NCBI GenBank assembly: GCA_010015675.1
Contig: ML977011.1
Coordinates: 98,988 to 162,987, forward strand
Origin: Byssothecium circinans
Lineage: Eukaryota > Ascomycota > Dothideomycetes > Pleosporales > Massarinaceae
Length of the DNA: 64,000 nucleotides
Reading direction: 5' to 3'
Both the position numbers and the translations under genes were made by a program. This document shows positions 45,710 to 58,202 of the stretch, piece by piece. The notes beneath the pieces were generated by a model. The model worked only from the letters and a program-made list of their open reading frames with translations, did not search any database and had not been told where the DNA came from. Each line of letters starts with the position of its first letter. The first letter of the stretch is position 1.

Positions 45710-48579
45710 CTTGAGTTGGCGGCTCAAAAATGTGCGCTATAAGCCTCCTCTTTTAAAGAAAGCCTGCTATACCGTCGGCGATAGCTACGAGAGTCGATCG
45801 AGTGGAGGTTGAAGCTTGGGTACGAGGATTTGAGAATCCGAGCGTATAACTAACCCAGAAGGGGTTGGGTGGTATGGGTCATCCCCTGCCTTCCATGCAC
45901 CTTATATATATAGCGGGGTATCCCTGAATGGAAAACCGTTGTGTAACACACACTTACAGGCCGCCGTGTAGTCCGAACTGCTATCTACTAGACGTTCAAG
46001 TTGTCTTTATTTCTTTCATTCAGTTCGATGCCACCATTCATCAACCTTGCAAGGGTCTGGAGGCAAACGGAATTCGCAACTACCAAGGCGCAACCACAGT
46101 TCTAGCAACCACGGACCGACCGTATATTTCTGATGACCGATACACAGGGCTGAGATATGTCCGTGTACCATCGCGCTTGGACCGAAAAAAGGGCCTGCGA
46201 TTACCTCAGTCGACGTCGAAAAGTCCCGTAAATAGGGACAGCACTGACTTCGGGTACAGAAACGGCGTACAAGTCAACCGGGCCTCCTTTTTGCGATCGG
46301 CTAAGCGAGTATCAAGTGTTGCCACGAGGTAAAGGGATAGACAACATGCCGGCCTGCCGGACATTCTCTATCCCCAGTTTTACCAGGCGTTACCCCTAGC
46401 GGGGCCGTTCAAGACCAATAACGAAAAGAACATCCTTGTGCACAGAGGATATGGTGCCCGGAATGATGACGAGAGTGAACCCACGATGTTTCAACCACCC
46501 AGTCCGGCTCCAGTTCGTGGCAAACATTCGAAAAATGCGATAAGATGGGGCCATATATGGAGCTTTGAGGCGTTGGAGGGCGGCGTAGAGCTTGGCTCGT
46601 CCCTCTGACATGAGTTCAGCTCGCGAGCTGGATACCCTTAATGGTATACATTGAGGTCTCGACAGCCTCCCGGAGTTGAAACGGTGGCAACGTCTTCAAA
46701 ACGTTGCAGACTGTAGGACCAATGCGATGTTTCTGGAGACCTTGCTGGAAGTAGGCGTACGAGTCCTCCAGATGAGGCTCTCCCTTTTCCTAAAAAGACC
46801 GTTTCCAAGATGATGCCGATGCTATTAGTAGTGCTTCTGGACGCCTCGACCGTGTTGTGAGTCTCGACTAGTGGCAACGACCTTATAACTAGGCTGAATG
46901 ATGGAACAGCTGCTTGGCCTCCTCCGAGGCGCCAATGACATATTCGCCATGGCCGAAAAGACATCCAAAAAAGGCACTCGCAACCGCAAGCTGACGGTGG
47001 AGTGGAAGAGGAAGAATCGAATGTTTACCACATACTTCCTACGTTACGGCTGATCCTCTGCTCAGCGTACCCGAAACGATGGTGTTTGTAAAAAGATCAA
47101 GAGTACGAAGTGAATACTTTCCCAATTCGCCAGCCCCGAAAAACATCTGCACCTCCCAGACTTGCCAAAGCTCACATTTCTAGCCCTGTATGCATATAGC
47201 ATGGATCCCTACTCGATCAGCTACCTCGCCCCCACTTTCATCCTTCCTTGACCGGCCTTCCCGGAGCCAGGCCCTCGACTTGTTCGCATTACTTTCCTAA
47301 ACTGCAAGACCATGCAGATAAGATCAAGCGGTTGGGATATTGGGGAAGCGTGAGCCAACAAAGTGGTGAAGAATTACTGGTCATCATGTCTTGTTCCCAG
47401 GACGAACGATATTACCCTTAAGGCCTCAGCAACAAGCCAAGGCCACACATGGCCTCATGCATCAAAGTGAGACGGTTGAATGTTGATAGGGGCTAACTCA
47501 CCTTCTATGATCAAGGAGGGTATGTCAGGCCTCTACAGCAAGCTGCAGGTGGATGGATAGATTTCTGCTCCTACGCGAAGTGGTGGAGGAGCAACACCTT
47601 GCTGCCGCCCGTCATTGAGGTGGAAGGAGCGAGGGAAGGCTGGTAAATAGGAAGGGGGAGCGAAAGCTTGGCTGGACGAGAATAGCCCATGATGCAGAAA
47701 TGGATCGATGATCGCGTTGAACTTCTTGTGCCGAAGCAAAGCCGCGGAGCGATGAAGGAGCAACGTTCTTACTGCAGTCATCGTTGAGTACGAGGGAAAC
47801 AGCCTGAGCTGATGCATAGTGGCGAGCTGGACTGAAGCAAGAATAGCCCCAAGCTGTGAGTTTGAATTGATTGTTCGGGCGAGGTTTGATACAAGGAAGA
47901 AAGGAAGGTGACGTTGAACTAGAGTAATCGAGTCGAGGCAAGTGCGAATGGGAAGAGGCAAGCGCATCCGCCCAAGAAACACGGTAGTGCCGAAGTAAAG
48001 CTGGAGTGAAACAACAAAGCAGATCAAGATGGGTAATGCCAACTCTTCGAAGAATAGAGTACAATTGAGGGTTGTAAGCAGATAGAGTGAAAGCAAGGGC
48101 ATTCGCTCAACCCCAACGACATAGAAGCCAAGTAGCTAACATCATATTCAACTCAAACCCGCCGACCAACTACTTTAAAGATGCAAACCCCGGTCTTACT
48201 TGACAAATTTCCTTGAACAAATTTCCATGCATTAAACAAGACTATGTATACCATCCCTACAGCTTAACAAGCAACCGAAGCAAAGCAATCAAGGCAAAGT
48301 AAAGCAAGCATACACACTCCGACGCACTATCCATACGGTATACAGTATACAAGCGCTAAGAGAAAAGACCGAGACGGAAGAAAAGTCGACTGGCTGACTG
48401 GAATGAACCAAAGCAAACACCACCGGCTTTTTTGAAACGCCTCACCCAACCCGAGTATCCTACCCTCCTATAATATCCCCAACACCAAAGGGAAGTCCGA
48501 GGCGCCAGGCCCAAGACTGTCTGACAGACTGGGTGAACAGATATAGGAGATAGGATAGCGACGCCTGCAACATCTCCTC
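45710..48579. other. Gene-poor region, 2.9 kb
   Basis: It separates the Zn2Cys6 and STU1 genes. Frames present are an ATG ORF of 134 codons at 45,928-46,332 (+), short frames at 46,396-47,031 (-) and an ATG ORF of 189 codons at 47,533-48,102 (-) with a hydrophobic N-terminal third. None shows a domain. On the minus strand around 46,650-46,790 a frame interrupted by stops reads like degraded coding sequence. TAGCGGGG/CCCCTAGCG-like strings at 45,911 and 46,391 hint at a decayed repeat. I support no gene here. Confidence 0.35.
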
Positions 48580-51500
48580 TTAAGCCTTCGCCCTCTTCGC
48601 GAGATAGTATGTCAAGAGATTCAGGTGCTGCTCCCGTGCACCCGCGACCGCCTTCCAAAACTCCTCTTTCTCGCCACCAATACGCTCGTGGAGTGAGAGA
48701 CAGACATCAATATCCGCCTTGCGCACATCCGCATCTGTATCGTCCAGGCAGCGGACCGCCAATCTTCCTAGTCGTGCCGTCTGTTCAGACGCCAGCTCGA
48801 TATTCTTCGCGCCCGAGATCTGGATTAGTGATGAAAGGGTGTTGAGAGCCATGGTTGTTGTGCGAGTAGATGCGGGCATAGACGACTCTGCGGAAGCTTT
48901 CGAATTGGGTGACGACGTTGGTGTCGAGGTGGGAGAATCTTCAATGAGCGATAGTACAGCGTTGAGGCAATCCGCCGTTTGACCGTACCGAACGATCTCA
49001 TCGGCGGTGGCCTCCAGATCTATTGCGATATGAGACGTATTGTCGTACTGCGCTTTCGTCTGCAGGAGTGTGCAGAGGACGCGGGAGAAGTACTTAGCAG
49101 TCTCCTTGCGGTAAAGCGAAAGCATAGCACGGATAGTCGCCAGAGCCTGGACCTTCAGGTTCGAGATCTTTGTTGGGGGTGCCTTGATTTCCTCTGAAGG
49201 TGTTTCAAGGTACTCTAGGCAGGATAGAAGTAGCTCTCCAAACTTCTCATCATTGGCCCCCCAGATATCTTGATTCGTTTTGACCATATCTTGCATCCGA
49301 CGGAACATATGCGCCTCAACAGTTTTGCCTTGGATCTTCTTGATGCCGCTTACAAGCAGCTGCCGGTTCTTAGCGACTTCAGGTCCGTTTGCCTCGCTCG
49401 GTTCTGCGCGCATCACACTGCCGGTGCTTGTGGTTTTATGATGACCACGCACGGGCGCTTCGCTGACCTCGCCCATCATAGCCGTGCTGTCCAAGCTTCC
49501 GGTGCTTTGTCTGCGTTCGGCGCTCTTCTCGTTCAAAGGCAATTCCTCGAGTACAGGCTTATCTGCATCCTGTGGCACAACGGGTTCTTCGCCGACAAAA
49601 GGATCCTCGTAAACTTGCACCTCATCTTGTGCATCTGTGCCGCGCGTGCTTGGACGGTCTAGGGACCGCATGCGTGGACTCCGTCCTATTCCACTCTCAC
49701 TCAAAGATTTTGGGCTCTTCAATGGCGACGCGCGGGGGCTTCCAGCTGCCAGATGTCGTGGAGAGGGAGTCGGCTTGGGAGGGCTACGTTGTGCTGGCTG
49801 TGAGGGAGGTCGCCCAATATTCGGAATAACCATAGTAAAGTTATCTTCATCGCCGGCTTCAATTGCTTCGTCGTCAACAGACGCACTCGTCTCTAATACG
49901 TGTCGTTGACGAAAAGGGATTACACCTGGCTGGTGGTGACTCTGTGACCGCACGAACGGTCTGACCATGGTGAGGTCCTCATCTTTGGAAGGAGTGGCAG
50001 CCGGACTCCCGTGTCGCGAACTGACACTGGTTGTCTTCTTGTGCGCCGCCGCCTCCCCTAGTCTAGACTTACTCCTAATCGGACTAACATTCGGGCTGTT
50101 TTGTGTCTGCGCACGTGCACGAGCCGTGCTCTTCGGCGCCACTGACTTCTTGGCTGTCGTGACTGATGGTGTCTTCTCCGGCGTCATGGAAGGCGTGACT
50201 TTCCCATTACGTCGTATAGCGTATGGGTCTGCCGTCGCAGGCCTATGGAGCTCTGGTCGAGGACGAATGGGACGGCGAGCGGTGCCACCCATCAGGGAAC
50301 CTGTTCCATTTGCTGCTATGCTCTTAGTCGAGTTGCCCAGAGATGATGGCGGTCGGCCCGTAGAGGAGGATGCTGTGGAAGCGTTGGACGCGGTTCTGGG
50401 GCCTAGAGACTTCGCTGATTGCGACTTGGCAGGTGTGTAACTAGCCTGGGCAGAATTGGGGCGCTCAGGAACGCCTTTAGCAGCCGCCAATTTCGCCCTT
50501 CTCTGCTCAGCAATTTTGGCCTTCAATGCATCTCGCGCAGCTCCAGTGCCTGGACCCACGGATTTCGAGAAAGCGGACACGCTGCTTTGTGAAGAGGCAA
50601 GTGATGCATTCGGATTGTTTGGGTCCTTCTCGAGACCAGTTTTTTCCCTCTTCTCAAGCGTATCGAATATACTATTGTAACATCAGCAATTGGGTCTATG
50701 CTATTTCGGCGAGTCATGAACTTACATCTCAGCCTTTTGTGGCCACACCAGAGCGAATGTCCAGTACGTACTTCGGTAGGCCTCACGTACTTTGGGATTG
50801 GCATCGGTGAGACCTTTCTTGAGGATCTTTTCGAGCATGTCTAGGCCTCCAGAGTGCTCAATAGATGATTTGTGCTTGCGAATAAGTGTCTTGACCCAGC
50901 TGGCAGAAAAGATTCGAGGTTGCACATTTTTGTCTTGCGACGCCAAAGAGACGTGTTGCACGATGCGGCTCGTGTACGACACATTGGAGAAGATGGCATC
51001 CACCGTCGTGCTTCCGTTCTGCGCAGCGATGTTCTTGGTCGCCGCACACATCTTGATAAAACTCTGCAGCGATATCTCGACCCAAGGGTCCATTGATGGG
51101 CCCAGAGTCTTGGCCAGTTCTTGCACCAGCTGGCATCCGTTTGTGGACATGGTCGTACGTAGGGAATTTGCAACTTTCAGGATGCCATCCAAGAGCGACT
51201 TGATGCCCGTCATAAATGCAGCGTGGAATTCGGTCGGCGCGTTTCCTTTGGTGATCCGCCGCAGCTTGGTCACGCTCTTGTCTCGATGTAGCCAGTTGTG
51301 TTCCGACTCTCGCCCTTCAAAATGCGGGGCCATGTCGCGGATTGTGTCGTCCAATTCCCTCTGTGTGTAGATGTGTAAGGCGTCCATGGAGACGGGCTCT
51401 GGGGTTGGGGCCACTTCATAGTTCAAGCTATCTGCAATGCCGGTGTCTGGTTGAAGCGTCGCTGCTCTCCCTATTGAGATGGGTCGCACCGGCGGGGGTG

Positions 51501-52266
51501 GTATTTCGGCCGGTTCCGCGACTTCTGTGGGCATTGCGTCGTCGAGGTGGTTTATAATGTATGTCGCAATAGTTTTACGGACGTTGAGGGCGATGAGCTG
51601 TTTCTTCAAATTCACTTTTGCATGTTCAGGAGCGGTTCTGCCACAATGTTAGCGGTTGAGGGCTCTATCATGCAGTGTTCAGGGCCCGTACCGGAAGAGC
51701 TCCACGACGGCCGTCTTTGCGGTTTCGCGCACGCCGGCGTCGGCATCTTCAAGGTTCGCGACAAGCTGGGAGACGTAGCTGCGGAACGGCAGGCTTTCAT
51801 TCTTGTTCATCTTGACGAGCCACTGCATCGACACCTCTTTGGCGCGCGCGTTGTTGCCCTTCATAGCATTGTGCATCGCCTCGTCCACCTCGGCATGGCA
51901 GAGCTGGTGCAGGTCGCCCAGCAGCTGCGCGGCGGCTTGACGGTGGCTCTCGCGCGCATCGCCCAGTCTGTCAACGAGCAGCGAGAGGAGCTTGTGGGAC
52001 TGCGACGTGATGACGGCGGTTTCTCGCTGGAGCTGCAGTCGCTTGAGGAAATGGCTCAATGTCGAGAAGCCCGTCGTGACCAGGGCGGCCGACGTGGTGG
52101 CGCTGATGGCAAGACGAATACATTCGAATATGGGAGCCTGGCAGCTCTCGGGGACGCGGTTGTGCTTGATGCCGGACTTCAGATTGGTAAACAGAGATAG
52201 TCGTGCTTCTACAGGCGTCGACGGCTTCTTCAGCGCGGCGAGGAGGGCAGCAGCCTGTTCCTCCAT
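48580..52266 (-). CDS. STU1: Stu1, CLASP-family microtubule-binding protein
   Basis: Predicted spindle and microtubule protein of 1,192 residues in three exons: 51,692-52,266, 50,726-51,637 and 48,580-50,671 (both introns 54 nt). STU1 binds beta-tubulin and stabilises mitotic spindle microtubules. The N-terminal exon encodes HEAT/TOG-like helices (AARLSLFTNLKSGIKH type text from MEEQAAALLAALKKP). A CLASP N-terminal TOG domain follows around residues 280-500, marked by RELDDTIRDM, HFEGRESEHNWLHRDKS and WVKTLIRKH. The middle is a Ser/Pro/Lys/Arg-rich region that binds microtubules. The C-terminal 230 residues are helical again (VSGIKKIQGKTVEAHMFRRM). Length and layout fit ascomycete Stu1. Confidence 0.92.
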
Positions 52267-53519
52267 GGTCGAGCAAATGTTATTGAGAGTTCGGTGCGCG
52301 GGGCATGGGTGTGTTTATGATGGTGAGTGTGGTGTTGTTAGGTAGAAGGAAGGCGATAGGCTAGGGCGCTGCTAGTGCTAGCGTGTGTTTTGGCCAGTCG
52401 CTGAGACGACGAATGGTACCCCACACTCAGGCCTCATACAATGTTTCATGCATGACGACAACAAACACGGCAAGCTGTCAAACTTGAGGCTCTTGTCAAT
52501 GTACAGCCTGCGAGGAATTCATCGATCTCTCTTGACAGCACGCACGGAGAGCGTTTCTCATCTGCATGTGTAGGGGTCCAACCTCGTCAAACCCCACGTC
52601 AGCCATACATCTGTATCAACGCTGAAATCTGCGGACCACAAGCAATGTGTGGTCACTCAGGCTAATAGACATTGGTTCGCATTCAACATAGCGGCGTGAA
52701 GCCTTTCTGACGCTCCAGATGCCGCTCCGGTCGGTGCCACCAGTTGACGGTTGGCCCTCTCACGTGACTGGAACTTCACCCGCGCACCTCGACATCTATT
52801 CAAGCCTGCAAGGGGTACAAGTATCAACCTGCGCACTAGATAGTGGACTAGATTTAGCACAATTTTAATAGCATTCAACCCCATCTGCGTGCCACCCACC
52901 GCTGGGGAAGACTCAAGCTGTCGTCTCTGCCAGTCGCCCTTCTTAAAACCATCGGGCGGCGATAGCTCATGAATTCCGGGTTTTACTCATCCCCATCTAA
53001 TCCCTTTTTACGTATTCTTTTAACCTATTTAAAATTATGAGCTAATCATTGACGCCTTTGATCTCTACTGATCCCAGTCTGGTTGAATTTCTCTTCATTG
53101 TCCAAACACACTTCACGCAATTATTCCACCGGCTGTTCACGGCTCGTCCCACGTTGCATACCCATCTCGCGAATGACACTCGAGCTCCAAGAAGCTTCAG
53201 TGGGGCCTGACGTCGACCGCTCCAAGCTGCATGTGGTAACCCCGCTCCAACCGTTCACCGAGTGGGGGTAGCAATGGCACAAAACCTCTCCCCTCTCCCA
53301 TCTTTCCCTGCCCTCCTTCACCGCACCCGATCAACGTCAATCATTCGTACTATCAAAACTTCGTACTTCACTCCACCTCTCAATGAACGTGCGAGGAACT
53401 GCTAACCATATACAGACTGCCACATTTCACAAGTATGGAGCTCGCCACACGCAAAGACATGCATCGAGCGCGGGCATTATCCACCACACATCAAGGTATA
53501 TCAGTGTTAAGTATACTTA
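52267..53519. promoter_or_regulatory. Divergent region between STU1 and THI4
   Basis: The 1.25 kb holds the promoters of STU1 (-) and THI4 (+) and the first part of the THI4 leader. A pyrimidine-rich stretch lies at 53,285-53,330, a common position for a THI4 transcription start. An upstream ATG at 53,435 begins a 53-codon frame that ends inside the riboswitch. No further gene seen. Confidence 0.45.
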
Positions 53520-53596
53520 GCATGAACCGGTGTTCGTCTCAGCAGTATTCTCTCTCGACGGCAGAGTCGAGAAGAAGTACTGTTGATTCGTTCTGA
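53435..53596 (+). other. Upstream ORF of THI4, 53 codons, ending inside the aptamer
   Basis: An ATG at 53,435 opens a 53-codon frame, with an internal in-frame ATG at 53,522. The stop TGA at 53,594-53,596 lies within the conserved CTGAGA box of the riboswitch. It would be translated from unspliced leaders only; splicing from 53,496 shortens it to end about 10 bases before the THI4 ATG. Whether the mRNA starts upstream of 53,435 is unknown. Confidence 0.45.
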
Positions 53597-53645
53597 GATT
53601 ATACGGTTTTTTGAACTTGATCTGGATAATACCAGCGAAAGGATC

Positions 53646-53649
<4 letters not shown>
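53520..53649 (+). promoter_or_regulatory. TPP (thiamine pyrophosphate) riboswitch aptamer
   Basis: All conserved parts are visible. P1 pairs GCATGA (53,520-53,525) with TCATGC (53,644-53,649). P2 pairs AACCG with CGGTT (53,604-53,608). A long P3 pairs CAGTA (53,543-53,547) with TACTG (53,578-53,582) and, inside, TCTCGAC (53,553-53,559) with GTCGAGA (53,566-53,572). The pyrimidine-sensing CTGAGA box is at 53,593-53,598. The pyrophosphate arm GATCTGGATAATACCAG folds CTGG/CCAG (53,622-53,635), followed by GCGAAAGG. This is the fungal type with an extended P3. When TPP is plentiful it should lower THI4 expression, probably by changing splicing of the leader. Confidence 0.93.
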
Positions 53650-54774
<1,125 letters not shown>

Positions 54775-57700
54775 GTTGGTGGGTATCAGAGGAAAGTATG
54801 AGGAGGAAACAAATTGACTTGCGTTGGGATACTAGAGACTGGTCACTAAGTGGGGTTTGGTTTACTTTGTTGTTCACTTTTGTCTGTCTCTACCTCAATG
54901 TACTGTAGTACACAAAGCATAATAAACATGTCACTCTTTTATCACTCCTACCATCCTATACCTAATTTGACTTGGCCCAGATAATATACTCTCCCAAACT
55001 CTCATTCGTTTGCAAATTTACCAGTTGACCACGCATACGAAGACGTACCAACTCCATCCTTCGGCATCGCCAACACTTCACATCCCACCTCTCGCGGTAG
55101 CAAATCTCGGCAATAAACCAACAACTATACTCTAAAAAAGCTCATGCAACGGGGATATAGCACCTACTCTAAGGTTGAGAGCGAGATGTTGCAAACACTT
55201 CTTCATTTCTTTTCACATCGCTGTATACCTTAGCTTACATTACAGAGCCACCCCGAACGTTGAGCGACACCGTCCAACATGAGGAACACCAGAAAGACTA
55301 TCCAGACCATCTTAGCATACTTTCACAACCCGCTTTCCCTTGTTTCAAACAGCCCCGCACAGGTTTTCATCGCCCAACACCGCCCAGCACAAACTACTCC
55401 ACCCTTCCAGCCTCACCCTCGAAATCATACGATACCCGTTCCTCCAACCTCGCCTGACTCGGTGAATGCCACAAGTGCACCACCCCGATGATCCCTCCTT
55501 TCCCTGACAAACTGTCCCGTCCCGCGGCCCCCAAAATCTAAAATCTAGTAATACCCCTTTCAGGCCCCCAGTTCAACATCACATCACACAACAGCGGGGT
55601 AGCTAGCTTCCTAGCTCCCAGCTCCCATCATTCGGAGCATTACGAGACCCTCATGCCGTGCGAGGGTAAGCTGGAGCCTGGAGCTTGCAGCAGAGCTGTT
55701 GTTGGGACTACATGTGGGGTTATTGCAGGATGGCGGAGTGTGTTGTGAGCTTGGCTTGTCGCCGGGGAAGTGGGTAGCCGTTGTTTCCTCCGGGTGATAG
55801 GGTGAGCCGGGTGTGGAGAGGGAACTGGCTGCCAGAGGAGCGGGGAAAACAAAGATATTTTGGGGGGGGAAAGAAGTGCAGTCTGCGATCCAGGCAAGGT
55901 AAGCGGTACGCTAGAAAGTCAATAGAAACACTTGCTATATGTATGGATATCCCACGTTGGTAGCTATCTTTACTTGCCGCTGTGTCATCGATGTTTACAC
56001 GGAGCTGGGAAATCCATACTTGCCCTTTTAGTGGCGTACAGTGGTTGCGACTTCCCGATGACCAGCTTGGAAGTCGCGACGGCCGCCCAAACAGTAACAA
56101 CGCTCGACTACTCCAGTGCTCCGACCACCAAAACTTGGGTGAAAGGAAGGCCGAAATAGGAGTAGAGCGGAGGAGGTGAAGGAGTAGAAACCCCGAATTG
56201 GAGGTTGATTGGAGGAGACGATGCGGCATGAAGTCGGCACTAAATTTACGCGTCAAAACATCTTCTGGTACGTTTCATGCAAGACATGCGTTCACGGTTC
56301 GGCGCACATGGGAGCGGAAATCAGGAATAGAAACCTTCAGATGTTGACAAACGGTCTGCTTGACTCGTTGCGACTTTTGCATCCATGGCACTGGAAACTG
56401 CATGAAAGTAGATAGAGTTTGAGCGAGTTCGGCATCTGGATGTTCGGCTCATCAAAGGCCGTTGGGTGCTGTGGGAGGTGTTAAAACACACAATTGACGA
56501 TGGCGTGATATCCATTGCATGTTGTGTTCGAAGAACACAGTTTGACCATGTTTAAAGGTGCGTATTGGTGGAGTGTTGCTTGACTGGGAGGGGGTTTCGC
56601 TGGTAGTCTTGCTCGTGTGATGGTCCATGTAAGCCGAGAATTTGTCCATCTGGGTCGATTCAAGCTTGGATATGAAGATGTTTCGGTAGAACATGAACAT
56701 TGGATGCTGAAAATCTTCTATCTTGCCCAAACTGGAAAGCCTTAATTTCATTGTGTTCACTCGTTGACGTTACCGCGAGGCTCATCTGATATCCGAGGGC
56801 GTGGGACTACCGCTCGGTTAGGTGAAACAGAGGTCCCTGCCCCGCTGTCCCGGGCTCCCAACGTGTTGAAGGAGTCGCCCGTAGCGACAGTGTATACAGT
56901 ATGCTCCGTAGTGTCTAATGTGAAGACTCTGGCAGAGCTTTGCAAAGCATTTTGTAGAGTAGCAGCTTCTCTCCTGAGTGCTGTGGTCGGACGAGCAGAA
57001 TAATAACCGTTTTTCCAAGATGAGGCCAGATACTCGACGTCGCATATCAAGTGCGTCGAGGCATCGGAGGGTGGCTGTTGATTGCCTCTCCAAAGCTTGC
57101 ACAGTGCTGTGGATATTGCGTTTCATCCTTCAATCTCCCTGAGGATGTACCGTTAGACTACGGACCGGACACGTAACCATCGGAGGTGGTGGTAGATGAG
57201 AAGACCATTACGAGGGATCTATGCTCCGAATAAAGGGGTTACACGAGCATGAGCGTACCTGCATCATCGTGAATGAACTATAGGGCAAGATAGGTGATTG
57301 TAGCTGCTGATAGGCCATCAGCAATCTATTTCGAGGAATGAATGGTGGTTTCTTCGTGCTCACGCGCTCGTCTGACGGACGCCGCAAGTGCACTTCACTG
57401 GCCTGCACATCTGCGGGCAGCTTATCGACGACACGAGGGCCGATAGACGACCGGATAGCGAGTCAATCAACCGATCGCCCTGCGCCGTGCAGCATCGATT
57501 AGATGGTAAGAAAGGTCGAGATCTTCGAAGTGGAGGTGTTCAGACGTCGCCTTGACCCTTCCGGCGCCTAGTGCGCAAGCGTTTCATAATCCACGCACTT
57601 CCCACTTCCTGGCGCGCTGCATGCGCTGCGGCTGAGCTCGCTGCTGTCAGAATTGTGAAGCCTTCGAAGCCGTCCCTCATCATCGTTCTTGTTGCAACGG

Positions 57701-58202
57701 AGCCACCAGCTCGCCCCTCCAGTTCTTGTGACGCCCCAACAGGGCTGCTATGCTCAGGGCCGCTGAATTGCCATGATATCGTATGCCACATTGCTACCGT
57801 GCATCCTGCGTGCCTGACTGGCGACCCATCGCCGATTACTACTGTAATTGTGAAAGGCCCTGGCCCGCAAGACTCCAAGACTCTGCTTGGCGTAACTCCA
57901 CCTCCGGAATAGCGAGCGAACGGCGACTGGACCACACAACAAACCTCCACGTCTCATAGAGTGCTACTTGTGTGCTCTTCACTGCTGGTCCCGCAGGCGG
58001 CGATACATACAACGGCAACCGCAAGACCGCGTCGTGCTGTAGAGCTCGAGCACTTTCGCCCGCAACCTTTCCGCCAGCCGCTGCTTGGACAGCATCTCGA
58101 CCTCCTCCGCTCGAGGACCCTCTCCTGTCGTTCGGGCGCCGCCATCGCCTGACCCCTTGACCATTCACAGTCTGCAGACACCCCCAGCGTCTGTAGGCCA
58201 CC
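54775..58202. other. Large intergenic region, 3.4 kb
   Basis: The largest gene-free stretch in the base-balanced part, between THI4 and the LIM-RhoGAP gene, both on +. It holds short frames on both strands, none with domain or intron support (longest 178 codons at 55,720-56,256, minus). The last few hundred bases must contain the promoter and leader of the LIM-RhoGAP gene. A transcript without a long ORF cannot be excluded. Confidence 0.4.

Noticed and set aside
45928..46332. 134-codon ATG ORF
   Set aside because: No recognisable domain or secondary evidence; could be an orphan gene but I cannot support it.
47533..48102. 189-codon minus-strand ORF with a hydrophobic N-terminal part
   Set aside because: A second long frame overlaps it on the same strand, pointing to low stop density; no signal-peptide logic, domain or intron support.
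54775..58202. Possible hidden gene in the 3.4-kb gap
   Set aside because: Read both strands for chains of frames with donor, branch and acceptor signals; none gave a domain-like protein.
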